A DNA stretch of 64,000 nt from Desulfobacula sp. (GTDB taxonomy: Bacteria > Desulfobacterota > Desulfobacteria > Desulfobacterales > Desulfobacteraceae), in the NCBI RefSeq assembly GCF_030145145.1, contig NZ_JAQYWD010000016.1:1-64000 (forward strand). Reading direction: 5' to 3'. The notes beneath the pieces are model-generated. The model searched no databases, had not been told where the DNA came from, and saw nothing but the letters and a program-made list of their open reading frames with translations. The translations under genes and the position numbers were made by a program. Below, one piece after another: positions 53,781 through 63,021 of the stretch; positions within the stretch are counted from its first letter, which is position 1; each line of letters opens with the position of its first letter.

Positions 53781-55640
53781 ATGGATAAGACCACCATCAC
53801 AGTAGGGCAGACCAAAACCATTGGCATGTGCTCGGTGGGGGCAATCTGCCGGGCCGGCAGCGAATGCTTTGTGCCCTGCGACATCCGTTTCTGGACCGAC
53901 AGACAGGGAAATCCTCTGGGACAGCCCATCTCCATCGTGCGGGAACATTTAAAGATCTGGCTCAAACACAAAGGGTTTCAAGATGTTGAGCTGTTAAAAC
54001 CCCCGACCCTGACCCAGGTGAACAACAAACGCCTGGGCAATCGCATCCCGGCCGTGCGGTTTCCGTCCTGGATGGTGTGCCAGCGCTGTGGCCGGCTCCA
54101 TTACCTGCCCTGGCTGGGAAAAAAAATCGACTCCGTGGAAGCGTTGACGTGTGATGCAACATCTTCAGGGAAAAGCTGTAATGGTAAACTTGAATTTGTC
54201 ACCTGGGTCCTGGTATCGGGTGAAGGCTATCTGGATGATCTGCCCTGGGCAGACATGGCCCATTATGACGAAAAAGCGAATAGACATTGCAGTGCCAAAG
54301 ATCACCTGATCTTGTCCAGAGATCCCCAGGGCCGGTTGACCCTTAGATGTAAGGCCTGTGGGTCTCCCCCCTACAATTTAAGCGGCCTGAGAAATAAAGA
54401 CTTTTTCGTCAACCGGATCCAGACCATGCGCAGCCAGCCATGGCTGCTGGAAAGAAAACCCATAGAGTCTGACCCGCCCGTGGCCATGCCCTTAACCGAT
54501 GCCCGTATCCATTTTTCAGACATTGCTTCAGCATTGGATATTCCGCCGGAATCCCGGATCAATGAACGCGATATCCGGGCAAAAATCAGACAGCATGATG
54601 ATTATCCCGTGGTCAAAGACCTGGGAGCCCGTGACACAAGACAGATAAAACGCCTGCTCAAGAAAATGGCCCGACAGTTTCACCTCACCGGGGATGAGGT
54701 GAAAAAAGCCCTAACGGATCTCAAGGCGGGATGGCCCCACTATGGAACCCCAACCGGTGCGGTCACCAGTGAAAATGAGATGCTGGCAGCAGAGTATAAG
54801 GCCATCTGCACTGAGTACAAAGACATCCAGGAACATGAACGCTTTATCACCGATCATCAGACCGCTCAATGGAAGGATTACCTTGAATCCACGGACATGA
54901 CCGAAAAAAACGCGACCATTGGCAGTGCCATTGAACGATTAATTATCATCAACCGATTAAGGGAAATCCAGGTGTTCTGCGGATTTACCCGGCAGGTGGG
55001 CACACAGGGGGCGTTGATCGGCCCTGCCCTGGGCGAAGAAACCACCTGGCTTCCCGCGTGTGAACTCTATGGGGAAGGCATCTTCTTCTCCCTGGATGAA
55101 AAAAAGCTGAAGGCATGGGAAGCAGATCCCTTGTGTATTGAACGCTCAACGATATTGGAAAAAAGGCTTAAAACCTCGGGGTTTGTTAAACGACAGGTGA
55201 CCGTCTCTGCCCGGTTCATTCTTTTACATACCCTGGCCCACCAGATCATAAGGGAACTGGAATTTACCTCCGGTTATCCCATATCGTCCATAAAAGAAAA
55301 AATCTTTTGCAGTGACGCTATGAATGGTATTCTCATCTATGTGGCCGTTCCCAATAAAATGGGCTCGCTGGGGGGATTGAGTGAACATGGACAGCCCGAC
55401 AGTTTTTTTAAACTGTGGATTAAGGCCATGGCAAAAGCCGAACACTGCACCTATGATCCCATCTGTGCCGAGCATGAGGGACAGGGCCCTGACCAGTTAA
55501 ACCGGGCCGCCTGCCATGGCTGTTCCCTGTTACCGGAGGTCAGCTGCATCTATAACAACTGCCTCCTGGACCGGCAGTTTATCATGGGCGCCGGCGGCCA
55601 CCACATGACAGGATTTATTCCTTTTATACAGAACATTTAG
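53781..55640 (+). CDS. drmB: DrmB-like DUF1998 protein (DISARM core)
   Basis: This 619-residue protein has the DUF1998 domain at its C-terminus: FILLHTLAHQIIRELEF (~482), SIKEKIFCSD, GILIYVAVPNKMGSLGGLSE, and a final Cys set (C..DPIC, AACHGCSLLPEVSC, NNCLLDR, ~553-597). N-terminal zinc ribbons are CQRCGRLHYLPW and RCKACGSPPYNL. DUF1998 next to a DrmA-type helicase defines DISARM cores. In the known system DrmAB loads on free 5' DNA ends. Here a long helical region (~270-440) separates the two parts. AGG lies nine bases before ATG. Confidence 0.8.
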   Translation: MDKTTITVGQTKTIGMCSVGAICRAGSECFVPCDIRFWTDRQGNPLGQPISIVREHLKIWLKHKGFQDVELLKPPTLTQVNNKRLGNRIPAVRFPSWMVCQRCGRLHYLPWLGKKIDSVEALTCDATSSGKSCNGKLEFVTWVLVSGEGYLDDLPWADMAHYDEKANRHCSAKDHLILSRDPQGRLTLRCKACGSPPYNLSGLRNKDFFVNRIQTMRSQPWLLERKPIESDPPVAMPLTDARIHFSDIASALDIPPESRINERDIRAKIRQHDDYPVVKDLGARDTRQIKRLLKKMARQFHLTGDEVKKALTDLKAGWPHYGTPTGAVTSENEMLAAEYKAICTEYKDIQEHERFITDHQTAQWKDYLESTDMTEKNATIGSAIERLIIINRLREIQVFCGFTRQVGTQGALIGPALGEETTWLPACELYGEGIFFSLDEKKLKAWEADPLCIERSTILEKRLKTSGFVKRQVTVSARFILLHTLAHQIIRELEFTSGYPISSIKEKIFCSDAMNGILIYVAVPNKMGSLGGLSEHGQPDSFFKLWIKAMAKAEHCTYDPICAEHEGQGPDQLNRAACHGCSLLPEVSCIYNNCLLDRQFIMGAGGHHMTGFIPFIQNI

Positions 55641-55655
55641 GCTGAAAGTGATGCC

Positions 55656-56798
55656 ATGAAAAAGGATTTCCGGCTTCCCACATACGAAGAATTGAGTAAA
55701 GAACAGGACAGGGTTCTGCGGCGAACGCAATTAAAAAACCGGTCCATTGTTTATGGGGCCCCCGGCACAGGCAAAACCGTCATCTTTCTTATTCTGGCCG
55801 ACCGGTTAAACCGGAACAAACAAGCGTGTCTGTGTCTTTTGTACAATCGAATTCTGGAAAAAATGTCCCACAGCCTGGCCGATGATATTAACATCAAAAC
55901 CTGGCACTCCTGGTTCTGGCATTTTTTCCTTCGTCAGTTCAACCATACCCCGCCGGAGATTAAAAAATTTGAATATGACTGGGACGGGGTCATGGATCGG
56001 GTGGACCAAGCCGATCCGGACGTTGATACCCATACGTTTTTGTTAATTGATGAGGGACAGGATATGCCCCCCGGGTTCTATGAATTCATGGATGAAACCT
56101 TTCAACATATCATTGTCTCGGCTGATGAAAACCAGCAGCTGGCTGACATGAATTCATCCATCAAGCAGATCAGAGAACGGTTGGATATTCAACCGGACCA
56201 CTGCTTTTTACTGACTAAAAATTATCGAAATACCCGGCAAATCGCTCTTTTAGCCGAACACTTTTATTGCGCCACCACTGCTGATCCCCCAAAGCTGCCG
56301 GAAAAAAACGGTGAAATCCCCTTGCTGGTCGAATATACGGATTTAGCAATCATGATCCAGCGTATCGCCCTTCGGCACAAAACCCATCCGGATCATTTGA
56401 TCGGGATTCTGGCACCCAACAACACGGTCAGGGCAAATTACTTCGATCAACTGGCGCAACTGGGGATTTTTTCCCTGTACACCTATGCAAACCAGTTGGG
56501 CAACAAAAACAAACCCATTGCCTTTGACCGGGGCGGTATTGTTGTGATCAATTCAAAAAGTGCAAAGGGCCTGGAATTTGACGATGTTTTCATTGTTGAA
56601 CTAGACAAATTTCTCCTGGCGGGTCCCCGGGATGAACGATTCAGAAAAGAGATGTATGTGTTGATTTCCAGGGCCAGGGAACGCCTTTTTTTCCTGATGG
56701 ATGCCACCCTCCCCGGCACCATCACTAAAAAAATCCTGGATGAATTCCCGGACGATACGCGGGTATTAAAAACATGGCAGCAACACCAAGAGGAGTAA
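55656..56798 (+). CDS. Compact UvrD-like SF1 helicase/ATPase
   Basis: This 380-residue protein has SF1 motifs in order: Q-like EELSKEQDRVL, Walker A YGAPGTGKTVIF (~36), Walker B LLIDEGQDMPPGF (~131), motif III-like VSADENQQL, motif IV LTKNYRNTRQIA (~189), motif V SKSAKGLEFDDVFIVE (~300) and motif VI VLISRARERLFFL (~335). It is half the size of UvrD and lacks the usual 2B insertion, resembling the NERD-associated helicases. It follows drmB by 15 bases. It could unwind ends or act as a sensor ATPase with DrmAB; that role is inferred. Confidence 0.8.
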   Translation: MKKDFRLPTYEELSKEQDRVLRRTQLKNRSIVYGAPGTGKTVIFLILADRLNRNKQACLCLLYNRILEKMSHSLADDINIKTWHSWFWHFFLRQFNHTPPEIKKFEYDWDGVMDRVDQADPDVDTHTFLLIDEGQDMPPGFYEFMDETFQHIIVSADENQQLADMNSSIKQIRERLDIQPDHCFLLTKNYRNTRQIALLAEHFYCATTADPPKLPEKNGEIPLLVEYTDLAIMIQRIALRHKTHPDHLIGILAPNNTVRANYFDQLAQLGIFSLYTYANQLGNKNKPIAFDRGGIVVINSKSAKGLEFDDVFIVELDKFLLAGPRDERFRKEMYVLISRARERLFFLMDATLPGTITKKILDEFPDDTRVLKTWQQHQEE

Positions 56799-56802
56799 AT
56801 GG

Positions 56803-58407
56803 ATGGCAAAACCTGATTCAAAACCGTTTTTAATGGCCACGAACACGGAAAATTTAAAAAGTATCCTCACCACCAGCCTCATTCGTCCCATGGAAGGATA
56901 TCGAAAATATTACAAGGATTTTTGTTCGTTTTCTCCGGGCTTTATCCCGCTGTTTATCGGTTCCATACCGGCCAAACACCTTTCGGTGTGTCAGGAAGAA
57001 ACAGATATGGATGTTGTCATCCTTTCCCTTGACTTGTCCCGGGAAAAATTAAGCGCCCTGGTGAAAGACCCCGTGGAGGGTAAAGACCCGCTGGAGGAAA
57101 AAAACCCGGCAGGCATCTTTTTTTTCCAAGGGGTGATACCGGTTACCGCCATTCAACACATTTATTTTAAATCAAAAAAAGAAAAAGACCGGTTTCTGGA
57201 TTTCCGGTATGCCCATTTTCATCCCACGGATTTCAGCCTGAAAGTAAACGCAAAGGCATTTCGTCAAACCACCATTGACGGAGACATCTTTCATGAAAAC
57301 CCGGGGCTTGATGCCTTTACATCCCCACCGCCCTTTGCAGAAAAAACCGTCCCATGTACCGCAGACTTTCTGGAGGCTGATGCCCGGGGCGGGGTTCTTT
57401 CCCTGCTGTCAGCCTCCCTGCCGCCCTTGCCCGAGGCCGGAAAGCTCATCACTGCAGCGGTTCATGAATTGCCATCCGCATCGGTTGATCTGGCGGTATT
57501 ACCCGAACAGATCAAGACCCTTCATCACTGGATCTGGAAACAGCCGGCAGCCACCGACGATGTTGACGGGATATTGTTGTGGCACCTGCTGAACCTCTTG
57601 TCTGCCTGTGATCCCCACCAGGGCATGACAGCGTCTGTTTTTTTACATGGATTACACGAAGAATTTAAACGAAGCCCGGATTTCCGGCAGGCCCCTAAAA
57701 GCCCTTATGCAGACCTGATCCAGAAGCTGGAAAAAAGATTTCAGGAAATTTCAACCAGTGTTGAAGGCATCACTGACCCGGTCATTTTTTTCCAGGACAA
57801 CGGCATTGCATCCAATGTAATGAAAGGCCTGTTGCTTTTTTTATTGTATCCCAAAGATATCTATGACTTTCCGGATAATAAGGAGATGATGAAAGAATGG
57901 GGCATAACCCCCCCCATTCACTTGTTTGCCACCATTTTATACGCGGCCTGGCAGGGATGGACGCGGTTGGATGAAGGCATCTGCTGCCGGGACAAGCCCC
58001 ATGTTTCTGCTGTGTGTAATTTCATGGCAGACTGGCACAATCAATTTTATGCCGGGCATTCCTATGGCTTTTCTCCTGGAGGCACTTTCAAGGTGACGGG
58101 ACAATGCAGCCCCTGGGAAAAAACAATGCTGCTGACCCTGCCCTGGAAGGCCCATCACAAACTGGGAAAATGTGCCCTTCAATTGGCAAAAACAAGGGAC
58201 TGGCCTTGTCTTCACTGGGATATCACCGCCCCCAAAGAAAAACTGTCAGATCTGCACTATACAAGAGAGGGCGGATTAAAATTGAAGCTCATTGGAAACG
58301 TCGTGTTCAAGGAATCCATTGATATCCCTCTCTTCAAGACCCTATTGGAAGCCACAGAATTGACGGATGATGAAAAAAAGCACTTTGACATGCTCTATAC
58401 GGCCTGA
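56803..58407 (+). CDS. Unknown protein of the DrmAB-associated operon, 534 aa
   Basis: This large soluble protein belongs to no family I recognise. Its N-terminal ~130 residues are alpha/beta with SPGFIPLFIGSIPAKHLS and MDVVILSLDLSREKL. There follow FFQGVIPVTAIQHIYFKSKKEKDRFLDF, a Pro/Ala-rich middle (PPLPEAGKL) and a mixed C-terminal half with WHNQFYAGHSYGFSPGG and LGKCALQLAKTRDWPCLHWD. No Walker, nuclease, PLD or transmembrane motif is visible. It begins four bases after the helicase stop (GAGGAG site) and ends 16 bases before the next gene's preferred start, so it is co-translated with the two helicases. A structural or sensor role is possible. Confidence 0.75.
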   Translation: MAKPDSKPFLMATNTENLKSILTTSLIRPMEGYRKYYKDFCSFSPGFIPLFIGSIPAKHLSVCQEETDMDVVILSLDLSREKLSALVKDPVEGKDPLEEKNPAGIFFFQGVIPVTAIQHIYFKSKKEKDRFLDFRYAHFHPTDFSLKVNAKAFRQTTIDGDIFHENPGLDAFTSPPPFAEKTVPCTADFLEADARGGVLSLLSASLPPLPEAGKLITAAVHELPSASVDLAVLPEQIKTLHHWIWKQPAATDDVDGILLWHLLNLLSACDPHQGMTASVFLHGLHEEFKRSPDFRQAPKSPYADLIQKLEKRFQEISTSVEGITDPVIFFQDNGIASNVMKGLLLFLLYPKDIYDFPDNKEMMKEWGITPPIHLFATILYAAWQGWTRLDEGICCRDKPHVSAVCNFMADWHNQFYAGHSYGFSPGGTFKVTGQCSPWEKTMLLTLPWKAHHKLGKCALQLAKTRDWPCLHWDITAPKEKLSDLHYTREGGLKLKLIGNVVFKESIDIPLFKTLLEATELTDDEKKHFDMLYTA

Positions 58408-58423
58408 AGGATATGTCAACCCC

Positions 58424-60001
58424 ATGAGAATGTTACCCTGCCAACCCTATGACAATAACAGCACAGCCGAACTTCAGGTCTTTGAAAAATTTTCACAGTT
58501 CCCCTCCCTGGACAAGACATCCGTGTGTTTCCATTCCTTAAATGTGCCCCGCCATATCAAACAACGGTTTGGCGAAGCTGATTTTGTGCTGTTAAGCAGG
58601 TATGGCCTTTTTGTTTTTGAGGTCAAAGGCGGGTCCGTCTCCCGGGACAAGGAGGGACTCTGGCATTTCAGGGATAAAAAAGGGATTGACCATACCAGCA
58701 GAAGAAGTCCTTTTGTCCAGGCAAACGATGCCCTGCACTCCATTAAAAATGATTTGGGAAACCAGTTGGGTCACCCGTTGATCACCCGTATGTGCATCGG
58801 ATATGGGGTTATTTTCCCGGATTGCGCCCTGGATCTGGAAACCCTTGAATGGGACCCAAAAACCCTGTTGGATGCCGCTGCGTTTGATTGCTTTGATGCC
58901 TGGCTGAAGGCCCTTATCCGCTACTGGATATCCCTTGACCGGCGGAAAACCGCAACCCGTCTTAGTGATGAGGAGATACAGCAGATTGAAGCCTATCTTC
59001 GCCCGGAATTTGAAACCCTTGCTTGCCTGTCTGCTCAATTAGACACGATCCATGACCGGATGTGCAGATTAACCCACGACCAGTTCCGTTTACTGGATGT
59101 GGCCCAGGCCAATGACAGGGTCATGTGCAGCGGGGGAGCAGGTACCGGGAAAACCTTGATGGCGGCAGAACTGTGTCGAAGGGCTGCGCAATCTCATAAC
59201 ACGGTTCTGTTTGTATGCAAATCCGTGTGGCTTGAACGATATCTGCATGCCCGGCTTAGAAAACCCAACCTATTGGTTTCAACCATTGATCAACTGGAAC
59301 TGAAGGCCCAACAAAACCGGATTAAATCCTTTGATCGGCTCATCGTGGATGAGGGCCAGGACCTCTTTAATTTTGACGATCTGGCAACACTGGCATCCTT
59401 TTTAAACGGGTCTTTTTCCACCGGTTGCTGGACAATTTTTCATGACATCAACCATCAATCCGGCATTTGGGGGTGTTATCAAAAACAAGCCCTGGACTCC
59501 CTGTTAAAGATGAATCCTGTGTGCATTCCACTGCGAAAAAACTGCCGGAATACCACACCGATTTTAAAAAAAATCCAGGCCCTCACGCAATATGATATCG
59601 GCGATACCGGCACAGGACATGGACCTGAGGTAGTCATCCATCCGAGCCATGGCCATCCTGAGCGTGAACTTGCCCGGGAGTTGAACCGCCTGGTGACCCG
59701 GGAAGGGGTTGCCCTGGGCGATATTACTATTTTATCCCCTGTCCCGTTTAAGGTGTCCTGTGCCGCCCTTCTGAATAAAGCATCCCGCAGCAACATCCAG
59801 GTGCTGGATGAAAATTCAATTCAAGATATTTTTTTGATCCCTAAAATTTCCTATGCCCGGATACACGAATTCAAGGGTCTTGAAAACAAGTGTATCCTCC
59901 TTGTGGATCTTGATCATCATTACCAGGATGAAAAATATCTGCCCCTGTTATATGTGGGGATGAGCCGTGCCATGGCAAGTCTTTCCCTGATTTTATCATA
60001 A
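58424..60001 (+). CDS. NERD nuclease-UvrD-like helicase fusion
   Basis: This ~525-residue protein has an N-terminal NERD domain: TAELQVFEKFSQ, then FGEADFVLLSRYGLFVFEVKGG with the D...E-x-K nuclease-like triad near residue 66, and PFVQANDALHSIKN. From residue ~220 it is an SF1 helicase: CSGGAGTGKTLMA (~237), LIVDEGQDLFNF (~308), PLRKNCRNTTPIL (~371), ARIHEFKGLENKCILLVDLDH (~481 on) and LLYVGMSRAM (~510). It thus carries a candidate DNA-cutting module, absent from the other operon members. ATG 58424 follows AAGGA. An earlier in-frame ATG (58367) lies inside the previous gene. Confidence 0.8.
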   Translation: MRMLPCQPYDNNSTAELQVFEKFSQFPSLDKTSVCFHSLNVPRHIKQRFGEADFVLLSRYGLFVFEVKGGSVSRDKEGLWHFRDKKGIDHTSRRSPFVQANDALHSIKNDLGNQLGHPLITRMCIGYGVIFPDCALDLETLEWDPKTLLDAAAFDCFDAWLKALIRYWISLDRRKTATRLSDEEIQQIEAYLRPEFETLACLSAQLDTIHDRMCRLTHDQFRLLDVAQANDRVMCSGGAGTGKTLMAAELCRRAAQSHNTVLFVCKSVWLERYLHARLRKPNLLVSTIDQLELKAQQNRIKSFDRLIVDEGQDLFNFDDLATLASFLNGSFSTGCWTIFHDINHQSGIWGCYQKQALDSLLKMNPVCIPLRKNCRNTTPILKKIQALTQYDIGDTGTGHGPEVVIHPSHGHPERELARELNRLVTREGVALGDITILSPVPFKVSCAALLNKASRSNIQVLDENSIQDIFLIPKISYARIHEFKGLENKCILLVDLDHHYQDEKYLPLLYVGMSRAMASLSLILS

Positions 60002-60053
60002 AAACTTTATAGCTGTGTGGTTAGCTTTTAGCCATTAGCAGTTCGCTAAAACC

Positions 60054-60297
60054 CTAACCTGTGATCAGGACAAAGGTTTTGCAATATTTTTTCAGCAACG
60101 CTTCAAGTTCGTGTCTGTTCTCATCACTGCTGTTAATGTTGAAACGCAGCATGCCGTCAGCTGTTTGGGCATGGTTCAGGAGAAGGGAATAGAGATTTAC
60201 CATTCTGACAAGGGAGAAATAATTTCCCTGCCGCCGGACCGAAATAAGATGTTTTCCCGACGCTTTAATTTTACCTTCTTTGTTGGTGCCAAGGGAT
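60054..60297 (-). pseudogene. C-terminal gene remnant (possibly DUF4956-like)
   Basis: On the minus strand an open frame without a start reads KIKASGKHLISVRR, then FSLVRMVNLYSLLLNHAQ, and MLRFNINSSDENRHELEALLKKYCKTF. It ends at TAG 60054. The end pattern recalls DUF4956 proteins, which often neighbour VTC and CotH genes; a CotH-like remnant lies directly beside it. No ribosome site is present. Confidence 0.3.
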
Positions 60298-60317
60298 GAA
60301 GAAATGTAGAGAATTCC

Positions 60318-60521
60318 TTGCTGGATTTTTCAAACATTGAAATCGGCAGTTGGCCACTGATCGAAAAGATATATGCCGATACAATTTACAAAGAACAATA
60401 TGACAGGTATGTCGCAGAGGTCATTGAAAATGCCTTTAACACCAATACCATTCAGGCCCTCTATGACAAATATTCGGCCTTGGTAGAGCCTTATGCTACA
60501 ACAGAAAGATTCAAATTTTGA
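60318..60521 (+). pseudogene. CotH-like protein, C-terminal remnant
   Basis: A 67-residue frame reads NIEIGSWPLIEKIYADTIYKEQYDRYVAEVIENAF, then IQALYDKYSALVEPYATTE. This is the helical end segment of CotH-kinase family proteins (pattern L..I..vPEY..QY...v......F). The kinase core is missing upstream and no ribosome site exists. It is taken as a truncated leftover. Confidence 0.45.
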
Positions 60522-60592
60522 TTCTGGATAAAAACAACTGAAAAACGAGAAATTGATTCCATCGGCCTTCAAATACCTGCTGAAATTCAGGC

Positions 60593-61177
60593 TTAATTTC
60601 CCCTTGACCGAAACGTGACCAGATAGTTGTATTGACCCATATCGGCCGTTTTTTCTCGTTCAAACCCATGCCCGGTAACCATTTTTTCAACCTCCCCTTC
60701 AGACAGCCGAATCTTCATGGGCGGACCAGGAGGTCCTTCAATTTTCTTGAACTCAACAACAGCAAGACATCCACCGGGTTTTAATATGCGATGGATTTGT
60801 TTTAAAACTGCATCGGCCTTGTTAATTTCTTCAAAATCGTGGAGGACTGTGGCCATCAGACAGACATCAACGCTGTCATCATCAATATCCATTTCCTGTG
60901 TCCCATCCAGCAAAAGGGTTTTGATATTGGTGATGTCCCTGGCTTCAATCTCCTGGTCTAAAAGGCCAATTCCCTCCTGCCAGAAGTCCACAGCATAAAC
61001 CAGTCCCTGATCACCAATAATCCCGGACAGGAACATGGAATAAAGCCCCCTGCCACAGGCCAGATCAAGGACAACGAATCCAGGTTTCACCGGCAGAATG
61101 TCTGCCAGGGTCTTTGTGTTTATTAATTCAAAACTACTCTTACCCGCGCCCTTGGGATGCTTATGTGTATCATTCAT
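60593..61177 (-). CDS. Class I SAM-dependent methyltransferase
   Basis: This ~194-residue methyltransferase has motif I FVVLDLACGRGLYSMFLSG, the acidic end of strand 2 in VYAVDFWQEGI, SVDVCLMATVLHDFEE as motif II/III and ILKPGGCLAVVEFKK. It belongs to the Methyltransf_11/UbiE-like group, which acts on small molecules. Nothing marks it as a DNA methylase (no DPPY or NPPY). ATG 61177 follows GGGAG and gives a normal start; a much longer in-frame start is unlikely. It sits outside the DrmAB operon on the other strand. Confidence 0.82.
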   Translation of the reverse strand: MNDTHKHPKGAGKSSFELINTKTLADILPVKPGFVVLDLACGRGLYSMFLSGIIGDQGLVYAVDFWQEGIGLLDQEIEARDITNIKTLLLDGTQEMDIDDDSVDVCLMATVLHDFEEINKADAVLKQIHRILKPGGCLAVVEFKKIEGPPGPPMKIRLSEGEVEKMVTGHGFEREKTADMGQYNYLVTFRSRGN

Positions 61178-61448
61178 GGTGCTGCTCCCATCATGGTCGG
61201 TCAGGACCGTTTCTTGTTTTGATTGACGTCTGCGTTCTTTACAGGCACAATCCCTGTGATTTTTTATATAGCGGATCCAGGATGGATTGTACATTGCCAT
61301 GGCAATTAAATGTGGCAGGCACAAATAAAGTTTACAAATTTCACACCTTTTTCACATTCTTTTCACGACCATTCACACCCGCAACGCTATGGTCCCCCCG
61401 TGATTGACAAACAAAGCGACTCCGTGTCTGCTAACAGAGGAAATGCAA

Positions 61449-61562
61449 ATGACCATTAAGTCCATTAAGGGGTGTATTGGTTGCGGAACCTGCGTCAAAA
61501 CCTGCCCATGGGATACAAGGCCTGGCGGGTTTTCCATCTTTTTTCCCTTGAAGTTTATGTGA
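61449..61562 (+). pseudogene. Ferredoxin N-terminal fragment, 37 codons
   Basis: A short frame with a fair ribosome site (GAGG) reads MTIKSIKGCIGCGTCVKTCP, a complete 4Fe-4S CxxCxxCxxxCP motif. It then runs into WDTRPGGFSIFF and a stop. Normal relatives continue with a second cluster. It is likely a truncated ferredoxin gene, though a single-cluster mini-protein cannot be excluded. Confidence 0.45.
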
Positions 61563-61642
61563 TCTTCTGGCATTTCGCCCTTTTCAATAAATCCATCTTG
61601 GTTAATTTTTATTTTACTGCTCCTTTTTTATATTGTTCCAAT

Positions 61643-61664
61643 TTGGATGTATGGTAACATCCAA
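61643..61664. promoter_or_regulatory. Short perfect inverted repeat
   Basis: TTGGATGT (61643-61650) and ACATCCAA (61657-61664) form a perfect 8-bp inverted repeat with a 6-base spacer, in an AT-rich gap downstream of the ferredoxin fragment. It could be an operator or a weak hairpin; there is no T-run. Confidence 0.3.
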
Positions 61665-61803
61665 TTATGTGAACCAGGTGATCAAAATATGTGGACAAAT
61701 AGAGGATTGCCCAGGAAAACTTGAACCTGTTTTTGTTTTTGTTTAATAATATGGCAGCAGGAGACGTGCTGATTATTATAAATGACATCATTTTGGGTTA
61801 TAC

Positions 61804-63021
61804 TTACTCGTATCGCATCGCCTCTATTGGGTTAAGTGCTGAAGCCTTTTTTGCAGGATAGTAACCGAAGAAAATTCCTACTGCCGCAGTAAATCCAACG
61901 CTGATGATGATCATGGATGGTTCCACAATCACTTGAGTCCCCATGGTTTTGCCCAATCCAAAAGCGATCCCGATCCCGGTCAAGACCCCGATGATTCCGC
62001 CTGAAAGGCTGAGTATGACCGCTTCGATCAGGAACTGAATCAAAATATCTGAGCTCCTGGCACCGACTGCAATGAGGATACCTATTTCCCGGGTCCTTTC
62101 GGTTACGGAAACCAGCATGATATTCATAATGCCGATACCCCCGACCAGCAGGGAAACACAGGCGACGGCACTGAGCAGCATGGTAAGGGTGCCGGTAACC
62201 TGGGTGGCCATGCTGACAATTTCAGCCTGATCCCGTATTTCAAAATCATCATCACCACCGGTTGCGATGCGATGGTTTTTTCTGAGAATACTGGTGATCT
62301 CTGCCTTTGCCTGGTCCATGGCCGATTCTGAAGTGGCACTGGCCATGATGTCATGCACGGTTTTGCCGTCACTCATTCGATAAAGGGCGGTTGTAGATGG
62401 AACAAAAACAATATCATCCTGATCATTTCCCGTGGAGGATTGGCCTTTTTCAGCGAGAACGCCTATGACTTTAAAGGGGATGGCACCGATACGGATACGG
62501 GACCCCACGGGATTTTGACCGGGAAAAAGCTCATCCACAATCGTTTGCCCGAGTACCGCAACCTTGGCCTTCACCTTCATATCTCTCTTATTAAAAAATG
62601 ATCCCTGGGCTAGCTCATAGTTGCGAATCATGGGATAGGTGGTATTTACACCTTGAATGGTTGAATTCCAGTTGGCGTTACCGGCAATGATTTGGGATGA
62701 AATCTTAATGAGTGGCGAAACATATTGGATATGTTCAGCAGATTTAGCGAGCGTCGTAACATCATCCATGGACAGGGCACTTTTACTACCGGCTCCCCCC
62801 TTCACTCCGTGGGCATTGGTACTGCCCGGTCTAACCATAATCAGATTCGTTCCAAGGGAACTGATCTCTGATTCAATATCTGCCTGGGACCCTTTTCCCA
62901 AGGATAAGAGTGCGATAACAGAAGCCAAACCGATAATGATTCCTAACATAGTAAGCAGGCTTCTCATTCTGTTCCTGGTTATGCTTCTAAGGGCACTGAT
63001 AACAAACTGTCTTAATTTCAT
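61804..63021 (-). CDS. MacB/FtsX-type ABC transporter permease
   Basis: This ~405-residue permease has one N-terminal membrane helix (MRSLLTMLGIIIGLASVIALLSLGKGS), a large periplasmic MacB-PCD domain (SSLGTNLIMVRPGS to GGDDDFEIRDQ) and three C-terminal helices. The FtsX loop is GIMNIMLVSVTERTREIGILIAVGARSSDIL. MacB-type proteins move substrates across the envelope mechanically, not through a channel. It lacks a fused ATPase. No separate ATPase or MacA gene is seen; upstream lies a spacer and then an integrase. ATG 63021 follows GGAG; a 50-codon in-frame extension is doubtful. Confidence 0.82.
   Translation of the reverse strand: MKLRQFVISALRSITRNRMRSLLTMLGIIIGLASVIALLSLGKGSQADIESEISSLGTNLIMVRPGSTNAHGVKGGAGSKSALSMDDVTTLAKSAEHIQYVSPLIKISSQIIAGNANWNSTIQGVNTTYPMIRNYELAQGSFFNKRDMKVKAKVAVLGQTIVDELFPGQNPVGSRIRIGAIPFKVIGVLAEKGQSSTGNDQDDIVFVPSTTALYRMSDGKTVHDIMASATSESAMDQAKAEITSILRKNHRIATGGDDDFEIRDQAEIVSMATQVTGTLTMLLSAVACVSLLVGGIGIMNIMLVSVTERTREIGILIAVGARSSDILIQFLIEAVILSLSGGIIGVLTGIGIAFGLGKTMGTQVIVEPSMIIISVGFTAAVGIFFGYYPAKKASALNPIEAMRYE

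Noticed and set aside
60593-61177. Methyltransferase as the DISARM DNA methylase
   Set aside because: Its motifs are those of small-molecule Methyltransf_11 enzymes, with no NPPY/DPPY or target-recognition region. It is on the opposite strand behind debris.
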